From NCBI GenBank assembly GCA_902461995.1, contig CABQAA010000001.1:1-31206 (forward strand): a stretch of DNA of 31,206 bases, written 5' to 3'. Every line of letters starts with the position of its first letter. Within the stretch, counting starts at the first letter, position 1. This document shows, piece after piece, positions 7,942 to 14,278 of this stretch. The notes under the pieces were generated by a model. The model was given only the letters and a program-made list of their open reading frames with translations, had not been told where the DNA came from and did no database searches. The DNA comes from an uncultured Oscillospiraceae bacterium (GTDB lineage: Bacteria; Bacillota; Clostridia; Oscillospirales; Acutalibacteraceae). Both the position numbers and the translations under genes were made by a program.

Positions 7942-8098
7942 GACTCCCTGCCTTTCTGATGTCGTGCGGCTGTGTACGGCCGCTTTAAGGTTGATCCGTA
8001 TGATACGCTGTGATTGTAGTGTACTCGATCCGGCGGCGAATAACCATATCCTTTTCGCCCAAACTTGTATAAATTCCGCCGGATGCAACGTCTATCCA

Positions 8099-8126
8099 TT
8101 GCAATGGGACATTTTTTTCGTATAAT
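8099..8126 (+). promoter_or_regulatory. Promoter of galE
   Basis: TTGCAA (8099-8104), a 16-base spacer and consensus TATAAT (8121-8126), about 45 bases before the galE start. Confidence 0.65.
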
Positions 8127-8170
8127 AAAAACCAGATAACCCGAACTATTATATACTAGGAGGATGCAAT

Positions 8171-9187
8171 ATGGCAATACTGATTACGGGCGGATGCGGT
8201 TATATCGGCAGCCACACCTGCATTGAGCTGATCAAGGCGGGCTGTGATATCGTGGTGCTCGACAACTATTACAACTCGAAACCCGAGGCGCTCCGCCGCA
8301 CCAGAGAACTGGCGGGCCGGGACTTCCCGTTCTATGAATGCGACATTCGCGACCGGGACGGCCTGCGCAAAATTTTTGCGGCGCACAAAATCGACGCGGT
8401 CGTGCATTTCGCGGGACTCAAGGCGGTGGGCGAATCGGTCCACAAGCCCCTCGAGTACTATGAAAACAACGTCGGCGGCACGGTGACGCTCTGCCAGGTC
8501 ATGGCCGAGGCCGGCTGCAAGAGGATGGTGTTCAGTTCCTCCGCGACGGTGTACGGGATGAATAACCCCTCCCCGCTCAAAGAGGATATGCCGACCGGTT
8601 CAGTTACCAATCCCTACGGCCGCACCAAGTTCATGATCGAGGGTATCCTCGAGGATCTCTGTGTCTCGGATCCGGAATGGTCGGCGGTGCTGCTGCGGTA
8701 CTTCAATCCCATCGGCGCACATGAGAGCGGACGTATCGGCGAAGATCCGAACGGCATTCCGAACAATCTGATGCCCTATATCTCCCAGGTTGCCATCGGG
8801 AAGCTCAAGCAGTTGTCGGTCTTCGGCGACGACTACGACACCCATGACGGTACCGGCGTGCGGGATTACATCCATGTGGTGGATCTGGCCGTGGGCCACG
8901 TTAAGGCGGTCGATTACGCCATGAAGCATCAGGGGGCCGAAGCGATCAACCTCGGCACTGGCACCGGTTACAGTGTGCTCGACCTGGTGAATGCATTTGA
9001 ACGGGAAAATCAGGTGAAAGTCCCCTATGTCATCGCTCCCCGCCGGGCCGGCGATATCGCCACCTGCTATTCCGATCCGTCCAAGGCGGAACGGCTCCTT
9101 GGCTGGAAGGCCGTCCACGATGTCGGTGACATGGTGCGGGATTCCTGGCGCTGGCAGTCCCAGAACCCCAAAGGTTTTGATGACTGA
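8171..9187 (+). CDS. galE: UDP-glucose 4-epimerase GalE
   Basis: A 338-residue short-chain dehydrogenase-type epimerase, the usual GalE length. It has the NAD-binding GGCGYIG at about residues 7-13, DNYYNS after the second strand, SSSATVYG with the catalytic Ser, and YGRTK with Tyr149 and Lys153. The C-terminal substrate region carries YFNPIGAH and GDGTGVRDYIHVVDLA-like blocks typical of GalE (here DTHDGTGVRDYIHVVDL). It interconverts UDP-glucose and UDP-galactose, possibly also the N-acetyl forms. AGGAGG lies 7 bases before the ATG. It is divergent from the nucleotidyltransferase-kinase operon, which suggests a galactose or galacto-N-biose salvage role, and is followed by a strong terminator. 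Confidence 0.93.
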   Translation: MAILITGGCGYIGSHTCIELIKAGCDIVVLDNYYNSKPEALRRTRELAGRDFPFYECDIRDRDGLRKIFAAHKIDAVVHFAGLKAVGESVHKPLEYYENNVGGTVTLCQVMAEAGCKRMVFSSSATVYGMNNPSPLKEDMPTGSVTNPYGRTKFMIEGILEDLCVSDPEWSAVLLRYFNPIGAHESGRIGEDPNGIPNNLMPYISQVAIGKLKQLSVFGDDYDTHDGTGVRDYIHVVDLAVGHVKAVDYAMKHQGAEAINLGTGTGYSVLDLVNAFERENQVKVPYVIAPRRAGDIATCYSDPSKAERLLGWKAVHDVGDMVRDSWRWQSQNPKGFDD

Positions 9188-9201
9188 CCGGAAGCGGATA
9201 C

Positions 9202-9237
9202 AAAACGGCGCGGTCCGATAGGGCCGCGCCGTTTTTC
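9202..9237 (+). terminator. Terminator of galE
   Basis: A 15-bp stem (9202-9216 with 9221-9235, one G-U pair) around a GATA loop, ending in a T5 run, 15 bases after the galE stop. Confidence 0.9.
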
Positions 9238-9322
9238 CAACTTTGTTGATCCAGACGCCAACAATTCACTTTTTCACGGTACTACTATAGCAGACCGATC
9301 AAATGGACGGGGAGGTGACAAG

Positions 9323-10933
9323 GTGGACTCAAAGGAGGACCTGATCCGGCGGTATGCCAAAAAGATCTATGGCTTTGCCTATTCCAAGACACACCATACG
9401 CAGGACGCCGAGGACCTGGCCCAGGAGATTCTGGCGGCTTTGTGCGCCGCCGCCGCGGCTCCGGACATCGCCTATATGGACGCTTATATATACCGGGTGT
9501 GCTGCTATACCTGGTCCAAGTTTCTGCGGCGGAACAAACCCCATTGGGAAGCGCGGAACAACGAGACCGCGTTCGAGGTCCTGCCCGCCGGCGAGACTGT
9601 CGAAAACGAGCTGGCCGAGCAGGAGCTGTATGAGGCGCTCCGGCGGGAGGTGATGTATCTGAGCCGGACCAGGCGGGAAATCCTGATCCTGTTCTATTAT
9701 GACAACCGCTCCGGAGACGAGATCGCCCGACAGCTGGCGCTTTCCCCCTCCACAGTCCGTTGGCACCTCCGCCGGGCGAGAAGTGAACTGAAGGAGAGAT
9801 TGGATATGAACGTATCACAAGGACTGTACCGGCCCGTACGGCTGAACGTCGGACACAGCGGATGGGTCCGGGAGTACGACATGAACGGGCTGTGCAGCGA
9901 TATCCTGATGCAGAACCTCTGCTATGTCTGCTACGGCAAGGCAAAAACCGTTGAGGAGATGGCCCGCACGCTGGGCGTGGCGGCGGTTTACCTGGAGGAT
10001 AAGATCGAAAAGCTCCTCTACATGGATTATCTGGAGAAGGTCGGCGCAGGGCGGTACCGGACCAACTTTTTCATCCGGGACAAGCGCTTTAAAACAGCCC
10101 GGGAGATGTTTCGGTATAAAAACATTCCGCCGCTGGCCCTGCAGTTTTATGAAACCGTGCGAGCCGCTTTGCCGGATATCCGCCGGATTGGATTCATCGG
10201 CTGCGAGGCGGGGGACGAGGAGCTGCTGTGGAACCTTCTGCCCTTCTTCATCATGATGAAGACCGCCGAAATCGACGAAAGCATCCTGGCCGAGGCGCAT
10301 CTGGAGCACCGCCGTCCGATCCGGAAGGACGGGACCGAACACTGGGTCATGGCCTCCCTCGAGGATCCGGCCCCACCCACTTGTCCGCCCGACGTGCAGG
10401 AGTTTATGGAAAAGAGCGGGTGCTTCGGGATCAAAACCCGAAGCGCCGATACCATACGTTCTCTGCAGTTCGATCTGGCTCTGCTGGGCGGATGGCGGGA
10501 GTTTGACGGGAAAGAGCTCGAGGCGCTCAGGCGGGTGAAAACCATCCTGCAGACCGGCGAAACCCCGAACGAATACGACAAAAGCCGGATTGCCGAACTG
10601 GCGGGAAAGGGATTTGTGAAAGTGCGGGACGGCCGGATCACGATGCAGATTCCCTATTTCACGACGGAACAGGTCGAAAGCCTCCGCGGCCTGCTGAAGG
10701 AAAGCGCCCGAACACATTTTGACGACCGGGAGGCGAAAGCGCTGTTTTTGAAATACGCGAAGTTCATCGATCCCTACATCCCGGCCTTTGTGGATGAAAA
10801 CGAGCGGCGGCACGTGGCGACCAGCTTGGATCCGCAGGCGGCGTCGATGTATCTGCTGGTCCAAAACGGCTATCTTCACCAGCCGGACGACGAACAGAAA
10901 AAGCGCTTCTGTACCCTCGTCTGGGAAACTTGA
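9323..10933 (+). CDS. Sigma factor fused to a long winged-helix-like C-terminal region
   Basis: A 536-residue protein. Residues 1-75 resemble sigma region 2 (TQDAEDLAQEILAAL and the IYRVCCYTWSKFLRR helix) and 105-160 resemble region 4 (REILILFYYDNRSGDEIARQ, then LSPSTVRWHLRRARSELKE). An ECF sigma would end there. Instead about 370 residues follow: a likely winged-helix segment at about 190-262 (VEEMARTLGVAAVYLEDKIEKL, GAGRYRTNFFI) and a further region I do not recognise, with no membrane helix. The GTG start at 9323 is supported by a full GGAGGTGA four bases upstream. No anti-sigma gene lies next to it, so the C-terminal region may itself control the sigma part. It stands alone between galE and the glycerate kinase remnant. 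Confidence 0.8.
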   Translation: MDSKEDLIRRYAKKIYGFAYSKTHHTQDAEDLAQEILAALCAAAAAPDIAYMDAYIYRVCCYTWSKFLRRNKPHWEARNNETAFEVLPAGETVENELAEQELYEALRREVMYLSRTRREILILFYYDNRSGDEIARQLALSPSTVRWHLRRARSELKERLDMNVSQGLYRPVRLNVGHSGWVREYDMNGLCSDILMQNLCYVCYGKAKTVEEMARTLGVAAVYLEDKIEKLLYMDYLEKVGAGRYRTNFFIRDKRFKTAREMFRYKNIPPLALQFYETVRAALPDIRRIGFIGCEAGDEELLWNLLPFFIMMKTAEIDESILAEAHLEHRRPIRKDGTEHWVMASLEDPAPPTCPPDVQEFMEKSGCFGIKTRSADTIRSLQFDLALLGGWREFDGKELEALRRVKTILQTGETPNEYDKSRIAELAGKGFVKVRDGRITMQIPYFTTEQVESLRGLLKESARTHFDDREAKALFLKYAKFIDPYIPAFVDENERRHVATSLDPQAASMYLLVQNGYLHQPDDEQKKRFCTLVWET

Positions 10934-10941
10934 AGACTTGA

Positions 10942-10983
10942 CAATCCTCGGAATGGTTTGTATCCATTCCGGGGGTTGCCTTA
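10942..10983 (+). terminator. Hairpin after the sigma fusion gene
   Basis: A 15-bp stem (10942-10956 with 10964-10978, two G-U pairs) with a 7-base loop, followed by CCTTATTT. It starts 8 bases after the stop. The T-run is weak. Confidence 0.6.
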
Positions 10984-11114
10984 TTTACGGCTTATCGCTT
11001 CTAAAGACGAGCGAGAGGGCGGCGTCCTCTTTTAGATTTCAGTTGCTTTCAAGCGCCGTAAAGGGTAAAATTGGGATTATACAGCGCCGGATGACGCCGA
11101 TCTGGATGCGGTTC
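10984..11114. other. Non-coding stretch before an orphan terminator
   Basis: No gene recognised. It lies between the hairpin of the sigma fusion gene and a strong terminator at 11115, with only the glycerate kinase remnant beyond. It could be a leader of the kinase gene or leftover sequence; nothing decides between these. Confidence 0.3.
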
Positions 11115-11147
11115 ATGGCGGAAACACGCGGGTTTCCGCCATTTTTT
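11115..11147 (+). terminator. Strong terminator upstream of the glycerate kinase remnant
   Basis: A perfect 11-bp stem (ATGGCGGAAAC / GTTTCCGCCAT) with a 6-base loop and a T6 run. It lies 45 bases before the glycerate kinase start rather than after a gene, so it is either an attenuator-like element or the end of a lost gene. Confidence 0.75.
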
Positions 11148-11192
11148 GAGTGGAGTCATACATTTATGTAAACGAATGGATCGGAGGATACC

Positions 11193-11651
11193 ATGAAAGA
11201 ACCCCACATTCTGCTGGCACCGGACTCATTTAAAGGCAGTTTGTCGAGTACAGAAGCCGCGTCTTGTATGGAAGAAGGTATACGACGCGTATATCCAGAT
11301 GCGGTTATACGGTCCGTTCCGATTGCGGACGGCGGGGAAGGGACTGTCGAAGCGCTTGTGACGGCCCTCGGCGGTACCTATAAAACCCAGATCGTGACCG
11401 GACCCTTGGGTGGACCGGTCAAAACAAAGTGGGGAGTCCCCGTTTTGGCCATCGCGGGGGGTTTGAGCGGATCGCTGACCCCGCTCTACGAGCTTGGAGT
11501 CCGCGCCGTGATGGGGATAACGCCCCGGCCCATGGCGCTGCACGATGCATTGGAGCAGGCGGAGATGCTGCTCGCAGACGCATCGGAAAGAGCCATGCAG
11601 TTGCTCCAATTGGGGACAGAAATTTGTTTTCACGCGGCGGATGCCGATTGA
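11193..11651 (+). pseudogene. Glycerate kinase with large in-frame internal deletion
   Basis: A 152-residue product from a gene whose family members (GlxK/GarK type) are about 380 residues. Residues 1-80 are a good glycerate kinase N-terminus: LLAPDSFKGSLSS, VPIADGGEGTVEAL and VTGPLGGPVKTKWG. The sequence then jumps to the family's C-terminal part (PVLAIAGGLSGSLTPLYELG, then a helix ending about residue 140). About 215 residues, including most of the active-site region, are missing, and the reading frame is kept across the junction near 11433. The product is very unlikely to have kinase activity. GGAGG precedes the ATG. The deletion joint contains GGGGAGTCCCC, a short inverted repeat. A terminator follows, so transcription signals remain. 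Confidence 0.8.
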
Positions 11652-11689
11652 CCGACGGTATGTAAGCACCCGAGCGCGTCCACATATCC

Positions 11690-11728
11690 GAAGACCGAAC
11701 CATAGTCAAATGGTCCGGTCTTCTTTTT
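11690..11728. terminator. Terminator after the glycerate kinase remnant
   Basis: A 14-position stem (11690-11703 with 11710-11723) with one mismatch and a 6-base loop, followed by TTTTTG. It is placed between the remnant and the convergent GNAT gene. Confidence 0.75.
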
Positions 11729-11804
11729 GTTTGAAGGGCGCAGGCTCGTGCTAGATGGTTGTGCAAATGGGGAATACCGGTATCTTTTCAAGAAGAAACC
11801 GGCA

Positions 11805-12209
11805 TCAAATGGACTTATAAAACAGAATTTCAAGCGGTTCCCCAGCGGGGAAAAAACTGCCGATCGCCTGATATCCCCACTTTGTATAAACATGCTGGGC
11901 CGATTCGGTCTGCGCTGTCGAGGTCATCGCGGCGGTATAGCCGAGCCGTTTCATTTCCTGTTCCCAATACGTGACCAGAGCGGTTCCAATGCCCTTTCCC
12001 CTGTACTTTTCCAAAACGTGCAGCATATATAAAAAAGGGGTGTTGTCCCAGAAAAGGCCGTATCGCAGCCAGGCGGTCCTGGTCGATTCTTCTGCGGCAA
12101 CATAGACTTGGCCCATGCCTATCTTTTGCTGCAGGGTATCCCGGCGGATCCAGCGGTCATGCGCGAGAATCCAGTTCGTGTCGTCGTATGCAGCGGAACG
12201 AATATGCAT
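11805..12209 (-). CDS. GNAT-family N-acetyltransferase
   Basis: A 134-residue GCN5-related acetyltransferase. The acetyl-CoA pyrophosphate loop is YRGKGIGTAL, preceded by the core strand LYMLHVLEKY, and the C-terminal strand-helix is HVYTKWGYQAIGSFF. It transfers an acetyl group to an unknown small molecule or protein in the cytosol. The ATG at 12209 has an AAAGGAG ribosome binding site 8-9 bases upstream. It is probably monocistronic and converges on the glycerate kinase remnant. The product is at the short end for the family, but all core elements are present. Confidence 0.8.
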   Translation of the reverse strand: MHIRSAAYDDTNWILAHDRWIRRDTLQQKIGMGQVYVAAEESTRTAWLRYGLFWDNTPFLYMLHVLEKYRGKGIGTALVTYWEQEMKRLGYTAAMTSTAQTESAQHVYTKWGYQAIGSFFPAGEPLEILFYKSI

Positions 12210-12244
12210 GAGGATTACTCCTTTCGTCGTACAAGTTATCCGTG

Positions 12245-12364
12245 GGCCGGTCCTGAAAAACGTTTAAAAAGAGACAAGGTGCGGAGACGGATACGGATGG
12301 GCCATTCCAACGAAGTTGGAATGAGCGGGGCCGGTCCTGAAAAACATTTAAAAAGAGACAAGGT
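12245..12364. repeat. Pair of 36-bp direct repeats flanking a hairpin
   Basis: Copies at 12245-12280 and 12329-12364 begin GGCCGGTCCTGAAAAAC and end AAAGAGACAAGGT; they differ at one base. Between them is a perfect 9-bp inverted repeat CATTCCAAC/GTTGGAATG with a 3-base loop (12303-12323). The second copy is also bounded by GCCGGTCC (12330-12337) and GGACCGGC (12368-12375), which can pair. The element lies just past the stop of the minus-strand histidine kinase and upstream of the GNAT gene. It contains no ORF of note. Origin unknown. Confidence 0.85.
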
Positions 12365-12375
12365 CTGGGACCGGC

Positions 12376-14154
12376 TTAGAGGCTTGGAAACACGAGGGTA
12401 AAACAGGTCAGTCCCTCCTGCGTGACCGATACATGAACGCCGCTGCCGGGCACGCCGTAGAGTTGGAGGCGGCGATGGATATTGACAAGAGCCAGGCCGC
12501 CGTTGATATGAGCGTCCGGAGATGAACCGGTGTTCTCCTGCAGAGTCCGGTTCATCCGTTCCGCTTCTTCAGATGTCAGGGAATCACCGCTGTTATAAAC
12601 GGAAACGGTCAGCGTCTGTTCCTGTTTCCGGGCTGTAATACGGATCAGCCCCTCTCCGCCGCTTTTTTCGAGGCCGTGGGTGAAGGCATTTTCCACAATC
12701 GGCTGCAGGGTCATCCGCAGAATGGGCAGAGGAAGGGTGGAGGCGGGTATATCGAGTTCCAGCCGAACTTCCGAATCGAAGCGGATGCGCATAATCGTCA
12801 GATAATGCTTGACACAGGTCAATTCCTCCTCGAGGGCGGCGGTTCCCGATGCCCCGATGGCATAGCGGAAAATCTTGGCCATGGAGGAGGTGATGGTCGC
12901 CACTGACTGGACATGATGTTCCAGAGCGATGCTTTGGATGCATTCCAATGTATTGTAGAGAAAATGGGGGTTGATCTGACTTTGCAGGGCCAGCATTTGG
13001 CTCTTTTTTTCGGCCAGTTCCAGCTCATACAGATGATTTTGCGTTGCCAGGATCTGGCGGGCCGACTCGTTCAGTTCATCGAGCATGGTGTTGATGTGGC
13101 CGGCCAGATTCCCGAGTTCATTGCGGGAGGGGCTTTTAATCCGCAGGCCACGGTCTCCCAGGCTGACCTTCGACATGTCCTCCGCCATGGAACGGATGGG
13201 GTGGTAGATTCCCCGGATGAGCAGAAAAGCCATCAGCAGGATGAGCAGGGCGCTGCAGGTAGAGAGCACCACCGTAAACAGACGGATGTTATCCATCTGA
13301 GCGGACAAGGCCTTCTGGGGCACGGCTGTCAGAATCTTCCACTTTACATCGCTCAGTGAAGAAATTGTATAATAATAGGGTACACCCTCATACCGGACGG
13401 AGGAGATGGAGGATGAGAGGGGACGACCCTTTTGGCGGCAGGCTTCGATGAAGGCAGCAGCATCTACGTCGCCCGTGCTGGAGAGCAGAGTGTCCTGTTC
13501 GTCCATGACCAAGCAGGCAGTGGAACGGATGAAATGGCTGGAATCCTGCTCTTCCAGGATGCTGTCTAGATTGATCAGAACCAGCGCGGTGCCGATATAC
13601 TCCCGGAAGGTATCCAGCTCAATCGACCGGATGGGATAGACATAAGCATAATATGACGCCTCGCGCTCGCTGGAGAGACGGGGCAGCGTGAAAAAAGGCT
13701 TTTCCGGCTGCACATGGAGCAGATCGTACTGCTGAGTGAGCAGAAACATGGCCACGGGTTCTTCTTCGGCCGCGGAGATGGTGGTTTCGGCGGACAGAAT
13801 CTTGATGGTTTCGATGCAGTCGTTGAGCGCCACGATATTCAGCAGAGAGTTGACGAAGGTCTTGTGCGTTTCCCGATCGCCGCCGTTTTGAAGATAGGCC
13901 TGAAACTGGCGGGTATTGCAGATGTTCTGGACGGCATGCTCCACAAAGGCGTTGTTTGACCGGACGTTTTGCTCGATCTGGGTGCTGATGCTGGAAAAAT
14001 AGGTGCCGGACTGCTCTTCCAGGGCTTTGGAAGAGACCGCGTAAAACAGGATATTCATGGCGATCAGGGCCAGCAGAATGACTGTCAGCATCAGCACGAT
14101 CAGGGATTTTAGCTGAATGTTGGCGAAGCGTAAAGAGAGTTTTCGCGGGTGCAT
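12376..14154 (-). CDS. YesM-type sensor histidine kinase
   Basis: A 592-residue membrane kinase. The first membrane helix is at about residues 14-36 (SLIVLMLTVILLALIAMNIL). A large extracellular sensor domain follows to about 280, then a second helix at about 290-312 and a HAMP linker. The His_kinase domain carries INPHFLYNTLE with the phospho-acceptor His397, and the ATPase N-box is QPIVENAFTHGL. It senses an external ligand, or a ligand-loaded binding protein, and phosphorylates an AraC-type regulator, presumably the one at 26433-27818. The start at 14154 is chosen over 14181 because GGAAGGTGG lies 7 bases upstream. It is divergent from the first GH9-like gene with overlapping promoters. 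Its regulator is not adjacent, which is unusual for this family. Confidence 0.88.
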   Translation of the reverse strand: MHPRKLSLRFANIQLKSLIVLMLTVILLALIAMNILFYAVSSKALEEQSGTYFSSISTQIEQNVRSNNAFVEHAVQNICNTRQFQAYLQNGGDRETHKTFVNSLLNIVALNDCIETIKILSAETTISAAEEEPVAMFLLTQQYDLLHVQPEKPFFTLPRLSSEREASYYAYVYPIRSIELDTFREYIGTALVLINLDSILEEQDSSHFIRSTACLVMDEQDTLLSSTGDVDAAAFIEACRQKGRPLSSSISSVRYEGVPYYYTISSLSDVKWKILTAVPQKALSAQMDNIRLFTVVLSTCSALLILLMAFLLIRGIYHPIRSMAEDMSKVSLGDRGLRIKSPSRNELGNLAGHINTMLDELNESARQILATQNHLYELELAEKKSQMLALQSQINPHFLYNTLECIQSIALEHHVQSVATITSSMAKIFRYAIGASGTAALEEELTCVKHYLTIMRIRFDSEVRLELDIPASTLPLPILRMTLQPIVENAFTHGLEKSGGEGLIRITARKQEQTLTVSVYNSGDSLTSEEAERMNRTLQENTGSSPDAHINGGLALVNIHRRLQLYGVPGSGVHVSVTQEGLTCFTLVFPSL

Positions 14155-14164
14155 GACGACCACC

Positions 14165-14200
14165 TTCCGAAATAATGACAAAAATTCCGATAAGATTCCA
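14165..14200 (+). promoter_or_regulatory. Candidate regulator site upstream of the GH9-like operon
   Basis: TTCCGA occurs at 14165 and 14185 (20 bases apart) with a third TTCCA at 14196, just upstream of the weak -35 of the operon promoter. The two-turn spacing fits an AraC-type response regulator. The first copy also overlaps the ribosome binding site of the histidine kinase, so it may be coincidence. Confidence 0.3.
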
Positions 14201-14201
14201 T

Positions 14202-14230
14202 TTAAAACAGGTCAGATTTCACTATATACT
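14202..14230 (+). promoter_or_regulatory. Promoter of the glycan operon
   Basis: TATACT at 14225-14230 with a weak -35 (TTAAAA, 14202-14207) at 17 bases. A poor -35 fits a promoter that needs an activator. The -10 overlaps the -10 of the divergent histidine kinase promoter. Confidence 0.5.
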
Positions 14231-14249
14231 AAAACCACAGGATTTGCAA
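14221..14249 (-). promoter_or_regulatory. Promoter of the histidine kinase
   Basis: On the minus strand, TTGCAA (plus-strand 14244-14249), a 17-base spacer and TATAGT (plus-strand 14221-14226). The transcript would start about 60 bases before the kinase ATG. Confidence 0.5.
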
Positions 14250-14278
14250 CCAGCAAAATACGAGGGGTGAAGCCGGTG

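Noticed and set aside
7000..7959. A 319-codon plus-strand frame opposite the nucleotidyltransferase
   Set aside because: It is an antisense shadow of a gene with clear NTP-transferase motifs.
12245..12364. CRISPR array
   Set aside because: Only two repeats, with a 48-base gap that itself holds a hairpin, and no cas genes nearby.
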